A DNA stretch of 64,000 nt, taken from assembly GCF_003952525.1 (NCBI RefSeq), contig NZ_CP034451.1, forward strand, positions 5,618,501 to 5,682,500. The letters are read 5' to 3'. This DNA comes from Mesorhizobium sp. M3A.F.Ca.ET.080.04.2.1. Lineage in GTDB: Bacteria > Pseudomonadota > Alphaproteobacteria > Rhizobiales > Rhizobiaceae. Under the pieces are notes generated by a model. The model ran no database searches. It had not been told where the DNA came from and saw only the letters and a list, made by a program, of their open reading frames with translations. Each line of letters begins with the position of its first letter. The first letter of the stretch is position 1. Below, piece by piece: positions 22,086 to 30,936 of this stretch. The position numbers and the translations under genes were made by a program.

Positions 22086-22398
22086 TTTCAATCGTTGAGA
22101 TCCAGACTTGCTGCCGATTCTCGGCGGTCGCACAGATCGGCGTTGTGTCTGTCCGGCGCCCGGGCCGATGGAGTTGAGCCGGTTCCACAACCACAGCATG
22201 CCGGCGGCACAAAGAAGCGTTGCCGCGTGGTGCCTGCCGCCCAGAACTGCGCCGTCGTCTGGGGCCCTATGATGGATCAAGCAAAGACTTGAAACGCGTC
22301 GCCTGAGTCCGTTTCACGCGGTGCATCGCGCTGATCAAGGAAACCCTAAGTTAAAGAATGTCGTAATACCTTCGCCCGACTTCTCGGGGGAGGCTTTG
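22086..22398. other. 313-bp intergenic stretch after tRNA-Leu
   Basis: No gene is supported here. A hairpin-capable TGAAACG/CGTTTCA pair (22290-22316) lacks a T-run. The last bases contain the GGGGGAGG ribosome-binding site of the acyltransferase gene. No integrase, attachment repeat or second tRNA was seen. Confidence 0.6.
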
Positions 22399-23382
22399 GT
22401 GATCCACAATCCTCCGCTGGACGGATTGCGTGCAGTCAGCGTACTGGCTGTGGTGGCGTTCCATTGTCAGGTGCCGTTCTTGGCCGGAGGTTTTTTTGGG
22501 GTCGATCTGTTCTTTGTGCTGAGCGGCTTTCTGATCACATCCATACTGCGCAACGAGCTTGACGAAACCAAGAGCATCGATCTCGGCCGCTTCTATTGGA
22601 ACCGGCTGGTGCGCCTCACTCCGCCTCTCTATTTGATGTTGGCTGCCGTCCTGCTTGCTGGTCAGGCGACATCCGGAAAGACGCTGATCGCGGCTGTCTA
22701 TCTGACCGACTTCTTCGCGCCCTATGAACCTGAGTACGGAGCCCTTCGGCACACGTGGTCATTGGCCGTCGAGGAGCAGTTCTACCTGATATGGCCATTG
22801 CCGTTGGTCGTCATCCTGCGCCTGCCTCGGCCGACCGCAGCAGTGATCGCGATCTTCTGCGGTGCAACTATCTGGCGATTCTTGCTGCTGCAAAACTTGC
22901 CTAGCGAATGGGTTTACTATCGTCCTGACGCTCGTCTGACGGGTTTGTTGGCGGGGACGATCGTGGCTTTGGCAAAGCCGAGCGTCAACGACATCTCCCT
23001 GCTGGACAGCATCGGCAAAGCCGCCGCATGCTCAATCCTGCTGGTGATGGCAGGCACGCAAATATATACGCCAGCTTCACTGGTGATTGCGCAGCCACTG
23101 GTGGAGGTTTGCGCGGCCGCGCTGCTGGTTGCCGCGACCGACAGGCGAACCGAAATCCATCGCTTCCTGTCGCGGCCCGTCCTCGTCCGCGTGGGGCTTC
23201 TATCCTACTCGATTTATCTTTGGCACTTTCCGATCGCGTATCTGTTGCGGCAATCCTACGAGTGGGTGCCGACTTTGCTCATAACGGTCATTGTGTCGGC
23301 AGTACTCGCGATCTTGACCCATAGCCTTGTGGAAGTGCCGATGAGAACGCTGCGCATGCAGTCGCGCGTTGTCGCAAGTTGA
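22399..23382 (+). CDS. acyltransferase 3 family membrane protein
   Basis: 327 residues, about ten membrane helices. Acyltransferase-3 (OafA/NodX-type) enzymes transfer acetyl or other acyl groups to surface sugars. The N-terminal motif LDGLRAVSVLAVVAFH, the GGFFGVDLFFVLSGFLIT segment and RFYWNRLVRL are typical. GTG 22399 is chosen because GGGGGAGG precedes it at good spacing and it starts just before the conserved region; a GTG at 22321 is in frame but poorly placed. The gene stands alone between tRNA-Leu and the convergent serine-cycle operon, so the substrate is unknown. Confidence 0.85.
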   Translation: MIHNPPLDGLRAVSVLAVVAFHCQVPFLAGGFFGVDLFFVLSGFLITSILRNELDETKSIDLGRFYWNRLVRLTPPLYLMLAAVLLAGQATSGKTLIAAVYLTDFFAPYEPEYGALRHTWSLAVEEQFYLIWPLPLVVILRLPRPTAAVIAIFCGATIWRFLLLQNLPSEWVYYRPDARLTGLLAGTIVALAKPSVNDISLLDSIGKAAACSILLVMAGTQIYTPASLVIAQPLVEVCAAALLVAATDRRTEIHRFLSRPVLVRVGLLSYSIYLWHFPIAYLLRQSYEWVPTLLITVIVSAVLAILTHSLVEVPMRTLRMQSRVVAS

Positions 23383-23493
23383 TCCTTCGGCACCGCAAGA
23401 TCCGGACAGCGGGAAGCGTTGGTGGAAGGCCAGACGAGCCGACCCCCACCGCCTTGCACTTTGGCAGTTGCCCGCCCGCCGCCTGACCGTCTT

Positions 23494-24393
23494 TCAGGCC
23501 GCCCTCTTCGACCGCGCCAGCGTCTCGGCCACGACCTCGCCGAAGGAGGCAGGGGTCGGCACGATGACGACGCCGGCTTCCTTCAGGATCTCGACCTTCT
23601 CCTGCGCCGATTCGCCGAAGGCCGAGATGATCGCGCCGGCGTGGCCCATGCGGCGGCCCTTCGGCGCCGAAAGCCCGGCGATGTAGGCGATCAGCGGCTT
23701 GCGCATGTTGTCGCGCGCCCAGAGCGCGGCTTCGGCCTCCTGCGGGCCGCCGATCTCGCCGATCATCACCACGGCGTCGGTGTCCTCGTCCTGCTCGAAC
23801 AGTTGCAGAATGTCCTTGAAGGAGGAGCCGTTGATCGGGTCGCCGCCGATGCCGACGCTGGTCGACACGCCGATGCCGAGCGCCTTCATCTGCGAGGCGG
23901 CCTCGTAGCCGAGCGTGCCGGAGCGGCCGACGATGCCGACGCGGCCGGGCAGGTAGATGCTGCCCGGCATGATGCCCATCAGCGCCTGGCCGGGGGTGAT
24001 CACCCCGGCGCAGTTCGGCCCGACGAGGCGCATGCGGTCCTCGAAGCGGTAGCGGCGCATGTAGCGCTTGACCTGCATCATGTCCTGCGAGGGGATGCCG
24101 TCGGTGATGCACACGCACAGCTTGATGCCGGCGTCGGCCGCCTCCATGATCGAATCGGCGGCGAAGGGCGGCGGCACGAAGACGATGCTGGCCTCGGCGC
24201 GGGTCTCGCGCACCGCGCCCTTGACGGTGTTGAAGACGGGCAGGCCGAGATGGCTCTGGCCGCCCTTGCCGGGGGTGACGCCGCCGACCAGCCTGGTGCC
24301 GTAGCGCTTCATGTCCTCGGCATGGAAGCTGCCGATCTTGCCGGTGAAGCCCTGCACGATGACGCGGGTGCTGCGGTTGAGCAGAATTGCCAT
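23494..24393 (-). CDS. mtkB: malate--CoA ligase subunit alpha
   Basis: 299 residues, homologous to succinyl-CoA synthetase alpha (SucD). With MtkA it makes malyl-CoA from malate, CoA and ATP in the serine cycle. The CoA-binding Rossmann part VIVQGFTGKIGSFHAEDM is at the N-terminus, and the phosphohistidine loop GRRMGHAGAI is near residue 250. Its place as last gene after sgaA, mcl and mtkA supports malate rather than succinate as substrate; sequence alone does not prove this. 13 bp separates it from mtkA. Confidence 0.92.
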   Translation of the reverse strand: MAILLNRSTRVIVQGFTGKIGSFHAEDMKRYGTRLVGGVTPGKGGQSHLGLPVFNTVKGAVRETRAEASIVFVPPPFAADSIMEAADAGIKLCVCITDGIPSQDMMQVKRYMRRYRFEDRMRLVGPNCAGVITPGQALMGIMPGSIYLPGRVGIVGRSGTLGYEAASQMKALGIGVSTSVGIGGDPINGSSFKDILQLFEQDEDTDAVVMIGEIGGPQEAEAALWARDNMRKPLIAYIAGLSAPKGRRMGHAGAIISAFGESAQEKVEILKEAGVVIVPTPASFGEVVAETLARSKRAA

Positions 24394-24406
24394 TTCTCGA
24401 CCTCCC

Positions 24407-25591
24407 TCAGGCTGCTTTTTTCTTGGCGGCTTCGCGCCAGGCGGCGACCGCCTTCTCGGCGGCTTCGGCCAGCGTGTCGGCGACGATCACCGCCTCGCCG
24501 GACTCGGCCAGGATCTTGCGCCCTTCCTCGACCTTGGTGCCGGACAGCCGCACCACCAGCGGCACCTCGACGCCGACCTCGCGGATCGCCTTGATGACGC
24601 CCTCGGCGACCCAGTCGCAGCGGTTGATGCCGGCGAAGATGTTGACCAGGATGGTCTCGACATTCTTGTCGCCGAGCACGGCGCGGAACGATTTGGCGAC
24701 CCGCTCGGGCGAGGCGCCGCCGCCGATGTCGAGGAAGTTGGCCGGCTCGCCGCCGGCGATCTTGATCATGTCCATCGTCGCCATCGCCAGCCCGGCGCCG
24801 TTGATGATGCAGCCGATGTTGCCGTCGAGCCCGACATAGGACAGGCCGCGGTCGCTGGCGAAGGTCTCGCGCGGGTCCTCCTGGCTCTTGTCGCGCAGCT
24901 CCGAGATCTCCGGGCGGCGGAACAGCGCGTTCTCGTCGAACGACATCTTGGCGTCGAGCGCGACCAGATTGCCGTCGCGGGTCACCACCAGCGGATTGAT
25001 CTCCAGCATCGAGGCGTCGTAATCGCGGAACACCTGGTAGCAGCCCATGATGGTTTCGGTGGCCTTGCCGATCAGGTTGCTTTCCAGGCCGAGGCCGAAG
25101 GCGATCTCGCGCGCCTGGAACTGCTGCATGCCGACGCCGGGATCGACGGTGGCGCGGATGATCGAATCCGGCTGCCGCTCGGCGATCTCCTCGATCTCCA
25201 TGCCGCCGGCGGCCGAGGCGACGATCATGACCCGCTCGGCCTTGCGGTCGAGCACGAAGCCGAGATAGAGCTCCTGCGCGATGTTGACCGTCTCCTCGAC
25301 ATAGAGCCGCGACACCAGCTTGCCGCGCGGGCCGGTCTGCTGGGTCACCAGCTTGCGCCCGAGCATGGCTTCGGCGGCGTTGGCGATCTCCTCGTCATTG
25401 GAACACAGCTTGATGCCGCCGGCCTTGCCGCGCGCGCCGGAATGGACCTGCGCCTTCACCACCCATTTCGAGCCGCCGATCTCGCGCGCCCGGTAGGTCG
25501 CCTGCTCGGGGCTGTAGGCGAGCCCGCCGCGCGGCACATGCACGCCGTGGCGGGCGAGCAGTTCCTTGGCCTGGTATTCGTGAATGTCCAT
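24407..25591 (-). CDS. mtkA: malate--CoA ligase subunit beta
   Basis: 394 residues, ATP-grasp protein homologous to SucC. Binds ATP and malate and forms malyl-CoA with MtkB. It starts [17 protein letters not shown], has the ATP-grasp lysine region [18 protein letters not shown] and the ligase end [19 protein letters not shown] with [16 protein letters not shown]. Starts 18 bp after the mcl stop with AGGAGGACAAG upstream. The lysine-rich tail REAAKKKAA is unremarkable. Confidence 0.93.
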   Translation of the reverse strand: MDIHEYQAKELLARHGVHVPRGGLAYSPEQATYRAREIGGSKWVVKAQVHSGARGKAGGIKLCSNDEEIANAAEAMLGRKLVTQQTGPRGKLVSRLYVEETVNIAQELYLGFVLDRKAERVMIVASAAGGMEIEEIAERQPDSIIRATVDPGVGMQQFQAREIAFGLGLESNLIGKATETIMGCYQVFRDYDASMLEINPLVVTRDGNLVALDAKMSFDENALFRRPEISELRDKSQEDPRETFASDRGLSYVGLDGNIGCIINGAGLAMATMDMIKIAGGEPANFLDIGGGASPERVAKSFRAVLGDKNVETILVNIFAGINRCDWVAEGVIKAIREVGVEVPLVVRLSGTKVEEGRKILAESGEAVIVADTLAEAAEKAVAAWREAAKKKAA

Positions 25592-25609
25592 CTTGTCCTC
25601 CTGGGAATC

Positions 25610-26584
25610 TCAATGCGCCTGGCCGGGCGCCGCGCCATGGCCTTGGCCGGCGCGCTCGATCGCCTCGCTCACCACCAGCACGTTGCGCGCCATGCGCTCG
25701 GAGGCGGCGTCGATCATCTTGCCGTCGAGCGCGGCCGCGCCCTTGCCGAGCGCCTCGGCCTCCTTCAGCACCTCGAGGATGCGGCGGGCGCGCGCGACCT
25801 CCTTTTCCGGCGGCGAGAACACCTCGTTGGCCAAAGCGATCTGCGAGGGGTGGATCGCCCATTTGCCTTCGATGCCGAGCGCGGCGGCGCGCCTTGCGGC
25901 GGCCGTGTAGCCTTGCGGATCGGAGAAGTCGCCGAACGGTCCGTCGATGGCGCGAAGCCCGTAGGCGCGGCAGGCCACCGTCATGCGCGACAGCGCGAAG
26001 TGCCATTGGTCGCCGGGATAGTCGGGATTGAGCCCGCCGATGTTGACGGTGCGCGCCTTGGTGCTGGCGGCATAGTCGGCGACGCCGAAATGCATCGCCT
26101 CCAGCCGGCCGGGGGTGGCCGCGATCGCCTCGACATTGGCCATGCCGAGCGCGGTCTCGATCAGCGCCTCGAGGCCGACGCGGGTCTTGTAACCCTTGGC
26201 CATCTCGATCTGGTTGACCATCGCCTCGACCATGTAGAGGTCGGCCGGCACGCCGACCTTCGGCACCAGGATGGTGTCCAGCTTGTCGCCGGCCTGTTCC
26301 ATGATGTCGACGACGTCGCGGTACATGTAATGGGTGTCGAGGCCGTTGATGCGCACCGACACGGTCTTGCCCTTGGCGCGCCAGTCGATGTCGTTGAGCG
26401 CCTGGATGATGTTGTTGCGGGCGCGCTCCTTGTCGGGCGGCGCCACCGCGTCCTCGATGTCGAGGAAGATGAAGTCGGCGGCGCTGCTGGCCGCCTTGTC
26501 GATCATCTCCGGGTTCGAGCCCGGCACCGCCAGCTCGCTGCGCTGCAGTCTCAGTTTCTTGAGGTGGTTGATGGTGTGGCTCAT
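25610..26584 (-). CDS. mcl: L-malyl-CoA/beta-methylmalyl-CoA lyase
   Basis: 324 residues, HpcH/HpaI (CitE-like) aldolase. Splits malyl-CoA to glyoxylate and acetyl-CoA. Metal and CoA site marks are FLDIEDAVAPPDKERARNN near residue 40, VRINGLDT, GLEALIETALGM (the Mg-binding glutamate) and KWAIHPSQ near residue 245. The neighbouring glyoxylate aminotransferase and malate-CoA ligase genes fit the serine cycle, where glyoxylate is recycled to glycine and acetyl-CoA leaves. 10 bp after sgaA. Confidence 0.94.
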   Translation of the reverse strand: MSHTINHLKKLRLQRSELAVPGSNPEMIDKAASSAADFIFLDIEDAVAPPDKERARNNIIQALNDIDWRAKGKTVSVRINGLDTHYMYRDVVDIMEQAGDKLDTILVPKVGVPADLYMVEAMVNQIEMAKGYKTRVGLEALIETALGMANVEAIAATPGRLEAMHFGVADYAASTKARTVNIGGLNPDYPGDQWHFALSRMTVACRAYGLRAIDGPFGDFSDPQGYTAAARRAAALGIEGKWAIHPSQIALANEVFSPPEKEVARARRILEVLKEAEALGKGAAALDGKMIDAASERMARNVLVVSEAIERAGQGHGAAPGQAH

Positions 26585-26594
26585 GGCTCGTCCC

Positions 26595-27785
26595 TCACGC
26601 TGCCCGGGCGACCGGCATTTCGGCCGTGCGCCGGAAATGCTCGATCGCCGCCGCCACGCCCGAGCCCGGCGCCAGGCGCACGCCGCAGTCGAGCAGCGCC
26701 ATTTCGGCCGCCGACAGCGAGGCGCAGACCATCACCTCGTTCAGCCAGCCGAGATGGCCGATGCGGAAGACCTTGCCGGCCACCTTGTTGAGGCCGCCGC
26801 CGAGCGAGGTCTGGTAGGCGCCGTGGGCGCGCTTGACGACGTCGGCGCTGTCGATGCCTTCCGGCACCAGGATGGCGCTGACGGTGTCGGAATGCCATTG
26901 CGGCGCCTTGGCGCACAGCTTCAGCCCCCAGGCCTCGACCGCCTTGCGCACGCCCTCGGCCAGGCGATGGTGGCGGGCGAAGATGGTCTCCAGCCCTTCC
27001 TCGGCGATCAGGTCGAGCGAGGCGCGCAGGCCGCGCAGCAATTGCGTGGCCGGCGTATAGGGGAAGTAGCCGGCATCGTTGACGCGGATCATGTCCTCGA
27101 AGGAGAAGTAGCAGCGCCGGTGGGTGGCGACGCGCGCCGCGGCGAGCGCCTTCGGGCTGACCGACAGGAAGCCGAGGCCGGCGGGCAGCATGAAGCCCTT
27201 CTGCGAGCCGCTGACGGCGCAGTCGACGCGCCATTCCTCCTGGCGGAAGTCGATCGAGCCGATCGACGACACGCCGTCGACGAACAAAAGCGCCGGATGG
27301 TTTGCCGCATCGAGCGCGGCGCGGCAGCCGGCGACGTCGCTGGTGACGCCGGTCGCGGTCTCGTTTTGGGTGCAGAACACCGCCTTGATGCGATGCGCCT
27401 TGTCGGCGCGAAGCCTCTCGGCATAGAGATCGAGCGGAACCCCGGTGCCCCATTCGCAGTCGATGACGTCGACCTCGAAGCCGAGGCGCTCGGCCATGTC
27501 GACCCACAGATGCGAGAACTGGCCGAAGCGCGACATCAGCACCCGGTCGCCGGGGCTGAGCACATTGGTCATCGCCGCTTCCCAGGCGCCGGTGCCGGAC
27601 GAGGGGAAGATGAAGACGCGGCCGGTCTCGTTCTTGAACACGCGTTTGATGTCCTCGAACAGCGGCAAGGTCAGGTTGGGGAACGAGGCAGCGCGCATGT
27701 CTTCCATCGGCAGGTTCATCGCCTGCCGCACCTCTTCGGGAATGTTGGTGGGCCCAGGGATGAAAAGATGGGTGAACCCAGCCAT
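26595..27785 (-). CDS. sgaA: serine--glyoxylate aminotransferase
   Basis: 396 residues, class V PLP aminotransferase. Moves the amino group of serine to glyoxylate, giving hydroxypyruvate and glycine, the entry step of the serine cycle. FIPGPTNIPEEVRQAMNLPM at the N-terminus and the PLP lysine in SGSQKGFMLP (Lys 196) are typical. ATG 27785 gives MAGFTHLFIPGP and has GGAGGAG upstream; a longer frame from 27851 is not supported. First gene of sgaA-mcl-mtkA-mtkB. Hydroxypyruvate reductase and glycerate kinase genes are not in this window. Confidence 0.93.
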   Translation of the reverse strand: MAGFTHLFIPGPTNIPEEVRQAMNLPMEDMRAASFPNLTLPLFEDIKRVFKNETGRVFIFPSSGTGAWEAAMTNVLSPGDRVLMSRFGQFSHLWVDMAERLGFEVDVIDCEWGTGVPLDLYAERLRADKAHRIKAVFCTQNETATGVTSDVAGCRAALDAANHPALLFVDGVSSIGSIDFRQEEWRVDCAVSGSQKGFMLPAGLGFLSVSPKALAAARVATHRRCYFSFEDMIRVNDAGYFPYTPATQLLRGLRASLDLIAEEGLETIFARHHRLAEGVRKAVEAWGLKLCAKAPQWHSDTVSAILVPEGIDSADVVKRAHGAYQTSLGGGLNKVAGKVFRIGHLGWLNEVMVCASLSAAEMALLDCGVRLAPGSGVAAAIEHFRRTAEMPVARAA

Positions 27786-27877
27786 GCGCGAACTCCTCCG
27801 ATCGTTGGATTGTCGGGGGAGTGTCGTGCGATCGCTGTGTCGCAACAACACCTTGCCGGATAGGATGTCGCCACGCG

Positions 27878-27910
27878 CGGGTAGTGCGCTCCTACCCGGT
27901 CAAACTACCC
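27878..27910. promoter_or_regulatory. operator-like CGGGTAG repeats upstream of sgaA
   Basis: CGGGTAG (27878-27884), seven bases, CTACCCG (27892-27898), six bases, CTACCC (27905-27910). This is an inverted repeat plus an extra half-site directly between the LuxR-type gene and sgaA. The size suits a dimeric LuxR-type helix-turn-helix. A role in controlling the serine-cycle operon is inferred. Confidence 0.5.
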
Positions 27911-27916
27911 GAACGG

Positions 27917-28576
27917 CTATTTTGGGCTTCGACGCGTCTCGGTCGCATAGAGGGCTACGGCCATGGCACGATTGCGCACGTCGAGCTTGTCGTAGAGATT
28001 CTTGAGGTGATACTTCACCGTGTTCTCCGAGATTCCGGTTCGGGTCGCAATCTGGAGATTGGTCCAGCCATCGGCAAGCACCGCAAGCAACTCGCGCTCA
28101 CGCACGGTGAGCTGCGAAAGCGGCGTGTCGTTGACCCTGTTGATGTCGATATAGGGAATGCAGATGCGCCCGTGCGCGACCGCCAGAATGGTCTCGAAGA
28201 TGATTTGCGGATCGTCGAACTGGAAGCAATAGCCCTGGGCTCCAAGGCGCACGCACCGCTTCAGAATGCCGATGTCGTGATCGTTGGAAAAGACGGTGAT
28301 GCGTATGTCGAGCTTGCGGTTCTGGACTTCCGCCAGGATGTCCGCACCGTCCATGTCGGCGAGTTTCCAGCCGATCACCGCGACATCGAACTTGGTGTCC
28401 GCGGCCAGCTCCAGGAATTGCTGGCCGCCATGGACGCAACTCACCAGCTCGAAACGGCCATCGCATTCCAGCATTTCGCTGAGCGCCGAGACAACGAGTG
28501 GATTGCGCTCGGCAACGACAACGCGCACGCGCTGCTCGCCCGCTGCTTCGTTCGTTTTCCTGGATTTGAGGTTCAA
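27917..28576 (-). CDS. LuxR-family regulator with degenerate receiver domain
   Basis: 219 residues. The N-terminal half has the receiver fold of response regulators, but the usual acidic pair is Glu 23-Arg 24, the phospho-acceptor Asp is Gly 69 (DVAVIGWKLADMDG), and the conserved Lys is Gln in GYCFQFDD. It therefore probably does not take phosphate in the standard way. The C-terminal LuxR helix-turn-helix (about 150-210) is intact: LTVRERELLAVLADGWTNLQ and SENTVKYHLKNLYDKL. The start shown is TTG 28576; GTG 28528 is an alternative. It lies 131 bp upstream of sgaA on the same strand and is the obvious local regulator candidate. Confidence 0.82.
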   Translation of the reverse strand: MNLKSRKTNEAAGEQRVRVVVAERNPLVVSALSEMLECDGRFELVSCVHGGQQFLELAADTKFDVAVIGWKLADMDGADILAEVQNRKLDIRITVFSNDHDIGILKRCVRLGAQGYCFQFDDPQIIFETILAVAHGRICIPYIDINRVNDTPLSQLTVRERELLAVLADGWTNLQIATRTGISENTVKYHLKNLYDKLDVRNRAMAVALYATETRRSPK

Positions 28577-28921
28577 GGCCTGCCGTTTGTCCTGTCGATT
28601 CTTGCGCAGTTGCGGTCCTCTGGACCTGCATCATAGCAATTCTGCCCCAACCGCACAGTGACGCTCTTTCCCCAGCGACATGGGCTGTCGCGCCGGCTGA
28701 ACGCGAATCCCTTTGCCCTTCGTGGCATCCCGGCGGTTGCGGAACAGGCGCATTTTGTCGAGTATTCCGCGTGTTAGAGCGGCGTCTTCCCAAGACGATT
28801 CGGGGCGTTGCGCTATCTGCTGCTCCAAGCTCGGGTTCCCGAAAACCGATTCCGGTTTTCGGGGTCATGCGCTAGACCTGATTTCACACCCTTACTGGAT
28901 TGCTGTTGGCGGGAGGCTCTG
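28577..28921. other. 345-bp divergent intergenic region with a palindrome at 28838-28863
   Basis: Separates the LuxR-type gene (minus) from mgtE (plus). The only clear element is a 26-bp palindrome at 28838-28863 with arms CCCGAAAACCG and CGGTTTTCGGG around ATTC, a rhizobial intergenic repeat type. The mgtE ribosome-binding site GGGAGG is at 28911-28916. An in-frame ATG-less extension of mgtE upstream is possible but runs through the palindrome. I see no gene. Confidence 0.6.
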
Positions 28922-30340
28922 GTGGAAGGCGAGGACAGAGAGACGACCGGCGCCACGCCCGCCGATGAGCACCACGCCGACATCTATGGCGAGGACGGTG
29001 CCGTGCGCGCATCCTTCCTGGCGCAGATCGGCGCGGCGATTGCCGACCGTGACACGCTGACCCTCAAACGCGAGGTCGATGACCTCCACCAGTCGGAACT
29101 GGGTGATCTGCTTGAAGCGTTGCATCCCGAACAGCGTCGCGCGCTGGTCGATCTGCTCGGTACCGATTTCGACTTCTCGGCGCTGACCGAGGTCGATGAG
29201 GCGATCCGTCTCGATATCGTCGACAACCTGCCCAACGAGCAGATTGCGCAAGCGGTCCAGGAACTCGATTCCGACGACGCCGTCTACATCCTCGAAGATC
29301 TCGACCGAGAGGACCAAGACGAGATCCTGTCGCAACTGCCCTTCACCGAACGCATCAGGCTGAGGCGCGCGCTCGATTATCCGGAAGAGACGGCTGGCCG
29401 GCGCATGCAGACGGAGTTCGTCGCCGTGCCGCCGTTCTGGACGGTCGGCCAGACGATCGACTACATGCGCGAGGATAAGAACCTCCCAGACCGCTTCAGC
29501 CAGATCTTCGTCATCGATCCGAGCTTCAAGCTCGTCGGCGCCGTCGACCTCGACCAGATCCTGCGCACCAAGCGCGCGGTGAAGGTCGAGGACATCATGC
29601 GCGAGACCCGCCACGCCATTCCAGCCACGATGGACCAGGAAGAAGCGGCGCGCGAATTCGAGCAATACGACTTGCTCTCGGCGGCGGTGGTCGACGAGAA
29701 CGAGCGGCTTGTCGGCGTGCTCACCATCGACGACGTCGTCGACGTGATCCAACAGGAAGCCGAGGAAGATTTGTTGCGCATGGGCGGCGTCGGTGACGAA
29801 GAGCTGTCCGATAGCATCCTGGCAACCTCGCGCTCGCGTGTGCCGTGGCTCCTGGTCAACCTGCTTACGGCTTTCCTGGCCGCCTCGGTCATCGGCCTGT
29901 TCGACCGCACGATCGAGCACATCGTGGCGCTGGCGGTGCTGATGCCGATCGTTGCCGGGATGGGCGGCAATGCCGGCTCGCAGACCATGACCGTCACCGT
30001 GCGGGCTCTGGCGACGAGAGACCTCGACATCTACAACGCCGCCCGCATCATACGACGCGAGTTGGGGGTGGGTTTCATCAACGGCATCGTCTTTGCCGTG
30101 CTGATCGGCATGGTCGCCGGGACCTGGTTCCACGATGCCAATCTGGGCGGGATCATCGCCGCCGCGATGATCATCAACATGTTCGCGGCAGCGCTGGCAG
30201 GAATCCTCATTCCGCTGGTGCTCGATCGTTTCAAGATCGATCCGGCGGTGGCCTCCGCCGTGTTCGTCACCACCGTAACCGACTGCGTCGGCTTCTTCGC
30301 TTTTCTCGGGCTCGCCACATGGTGGTTCCGCGTTCCATGA
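28922..30340 (+). CDS. mgtE: magnesium transporter MgtE
   Basis: 472 residues. Mg2+ channel of the inner membrane, gated by cytoplasmic Mg2+. Domains in order: acidic N domain (about 30-150, superhelical with QELDSDDAVYILEDL), paired CBS domains (about 155-285) and five membrane helices from about 310 with the pore segment MPIVAGMGGNAGSQT. GTG 28922 is chosen since GGGAGG precedes it at 5 bases and the palindrome lies just upstream. Stands alone. Confidence 0.93.
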   Translation: MEGEDRETTGATPADEHHADIYGEDGAVRASFLAQIGAAIADRDTLTLKREVDDLHQSELGDLLEALHPEQRRALVDLLGTDFDFSALTEVDEAIRLDIVDNLPNEQIAQAVQELDSDDAVYILEDLDREDQDEILSQLPFTERIRLRRALDYPEETAGRRMQTEFVAVPPFWTVGQTIDYMREDKNLPDRFSQIFVIDPSFKLVGAVDLDQILRTKRAVKVEDIMRETRHAIPATMDQEEAAREFEQYDLLSAAVVDENERLVGVLTIDDVVDVIQQEAEEDLLRMGGVGDEELSDSILATSRSRVPWLLVNLLTAFLAASVIGLFDRTIEHIVALAVLMPIVAGMGGNAGSQTMTVTVRALATRDLDIYNAARIIRRELGVGFINGIVFAVLIGMVAGTWFHDANLGGIIAAAMIINMFAAALAGILIPLVLDRFKIDPAVASAVFVTTVTDCVGFFAFLGLATWWFRVP

Positions 30341-30392
30341 GGCTGCCGAGGTTCAGGCGATGCCGATGCAAACTCCTCGGCTCGTCCGTCAA

Positions 30393-30408
30393 TTGACTTT
30401 TACGTAAA
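30393..30408. promoter_or_regulatory. LiuR-type operator upstream of the MerR gene
   Basis: TTGACTTTTACGTAAA; its reverse complement TTTACGTAAAAGTCAA differs by one base from the LiuR motif as I recall it (TTTACGTAAACGTCAA). It lies 117 bp before the start of the LiuR-like gene and suggests autoregulation. Confidence 0.6.
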
Positions 30409-30524
30409 TGCCGTGCGAGGCTGATTTGGGGTCGTCTGCCGATTCCGGCATATGATGGGGTTGATCGGAGGGAAAGGCGACGCTCTTGCGCGGCGATGCC
30501 TGGACGTTGGGCGTGGGAGCGAGA

Positions 30525-30911
30525 ATGCGGGAATATTATACGATCACCGAGCTGACGCGCGAGTTCGACGTGTCGACTCGCACGCTGCGATTCTATGAGG
30601 ACGAAGGGCTGGTGCAGCCGATCAGACGCGGCCGCACCCGGCTGTTTCGCCCGTCGGACCGCCATCTCATCCGTCAGATCATGCGCGGAAAGCGCCTCGG
30701 CTTCTCGATCGCCGAGATCCGCGAAATCATCCAGATGTACAAGGAGCCTCCCGGCGAGGTCGGCCAGCTCAAGCTGATGATCAAGCGCATCGAAGAGAAA
30801 CGAGAAGACCTTAGGCAGAAGCGGCGCGATCTCGAGGAAACGCTGGCGGAGCTCGATCAGGCGGAGGAATCGTGTGTCGAGCGACTGGCCGAACTTGGGG
30901 TGAACACTTGA
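30525..30911 (+). CDS. MerR family regulator, LiuR-like
   Basis: 128 residues. N-terminal MerR winged helix TITELTREFDVSTRTLRFYE, a GKRLGFSIAEIREIIQMY helix, then a coiled-coil dimer helix with many charged residues (KRIEEKREDLRQKRRDLEE). This pattern is that of LiuR, which represses branched-chain amino acid and acyl-CoA degradation genes in proteobacteria. No liu genes are adjacent, so its targets lie elsewhere. ATG 30525 follows GGGAGCGAG; a TTG at 30486 adds 13 unsupported residues. No cysteine cluster of metal-sensing MerR proteins is seen. Confidence 0.85.
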   Translation: MREYYTITELTREFDVSTRTLRFYEDEGLVQPIRRGRTRLFRPSDRHLIRQIMRGKRLGFSIAEIREIIQMYKEPPGEVGQLKLMIKRIEEKREDLRQKRRDLEETLAELDQAEESCVERLAELGVNT

Positions 30912-30936
30912 CCGTTCACGGGAGCGCGGCCCCCGC

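Noticed and set aside
22290..22316. Terminator hairpin after tRNA-Leu
   Set aside because: The TGAAACG/CGTTTCA stem has a long loop and no T-run, and lies about 200 bp beyond the tRNA.
22001..23382. Integrative element at tRNA-Leu
   Set aside because: No integrase gene and no repeat of the tRNA 3' end was found downstream.
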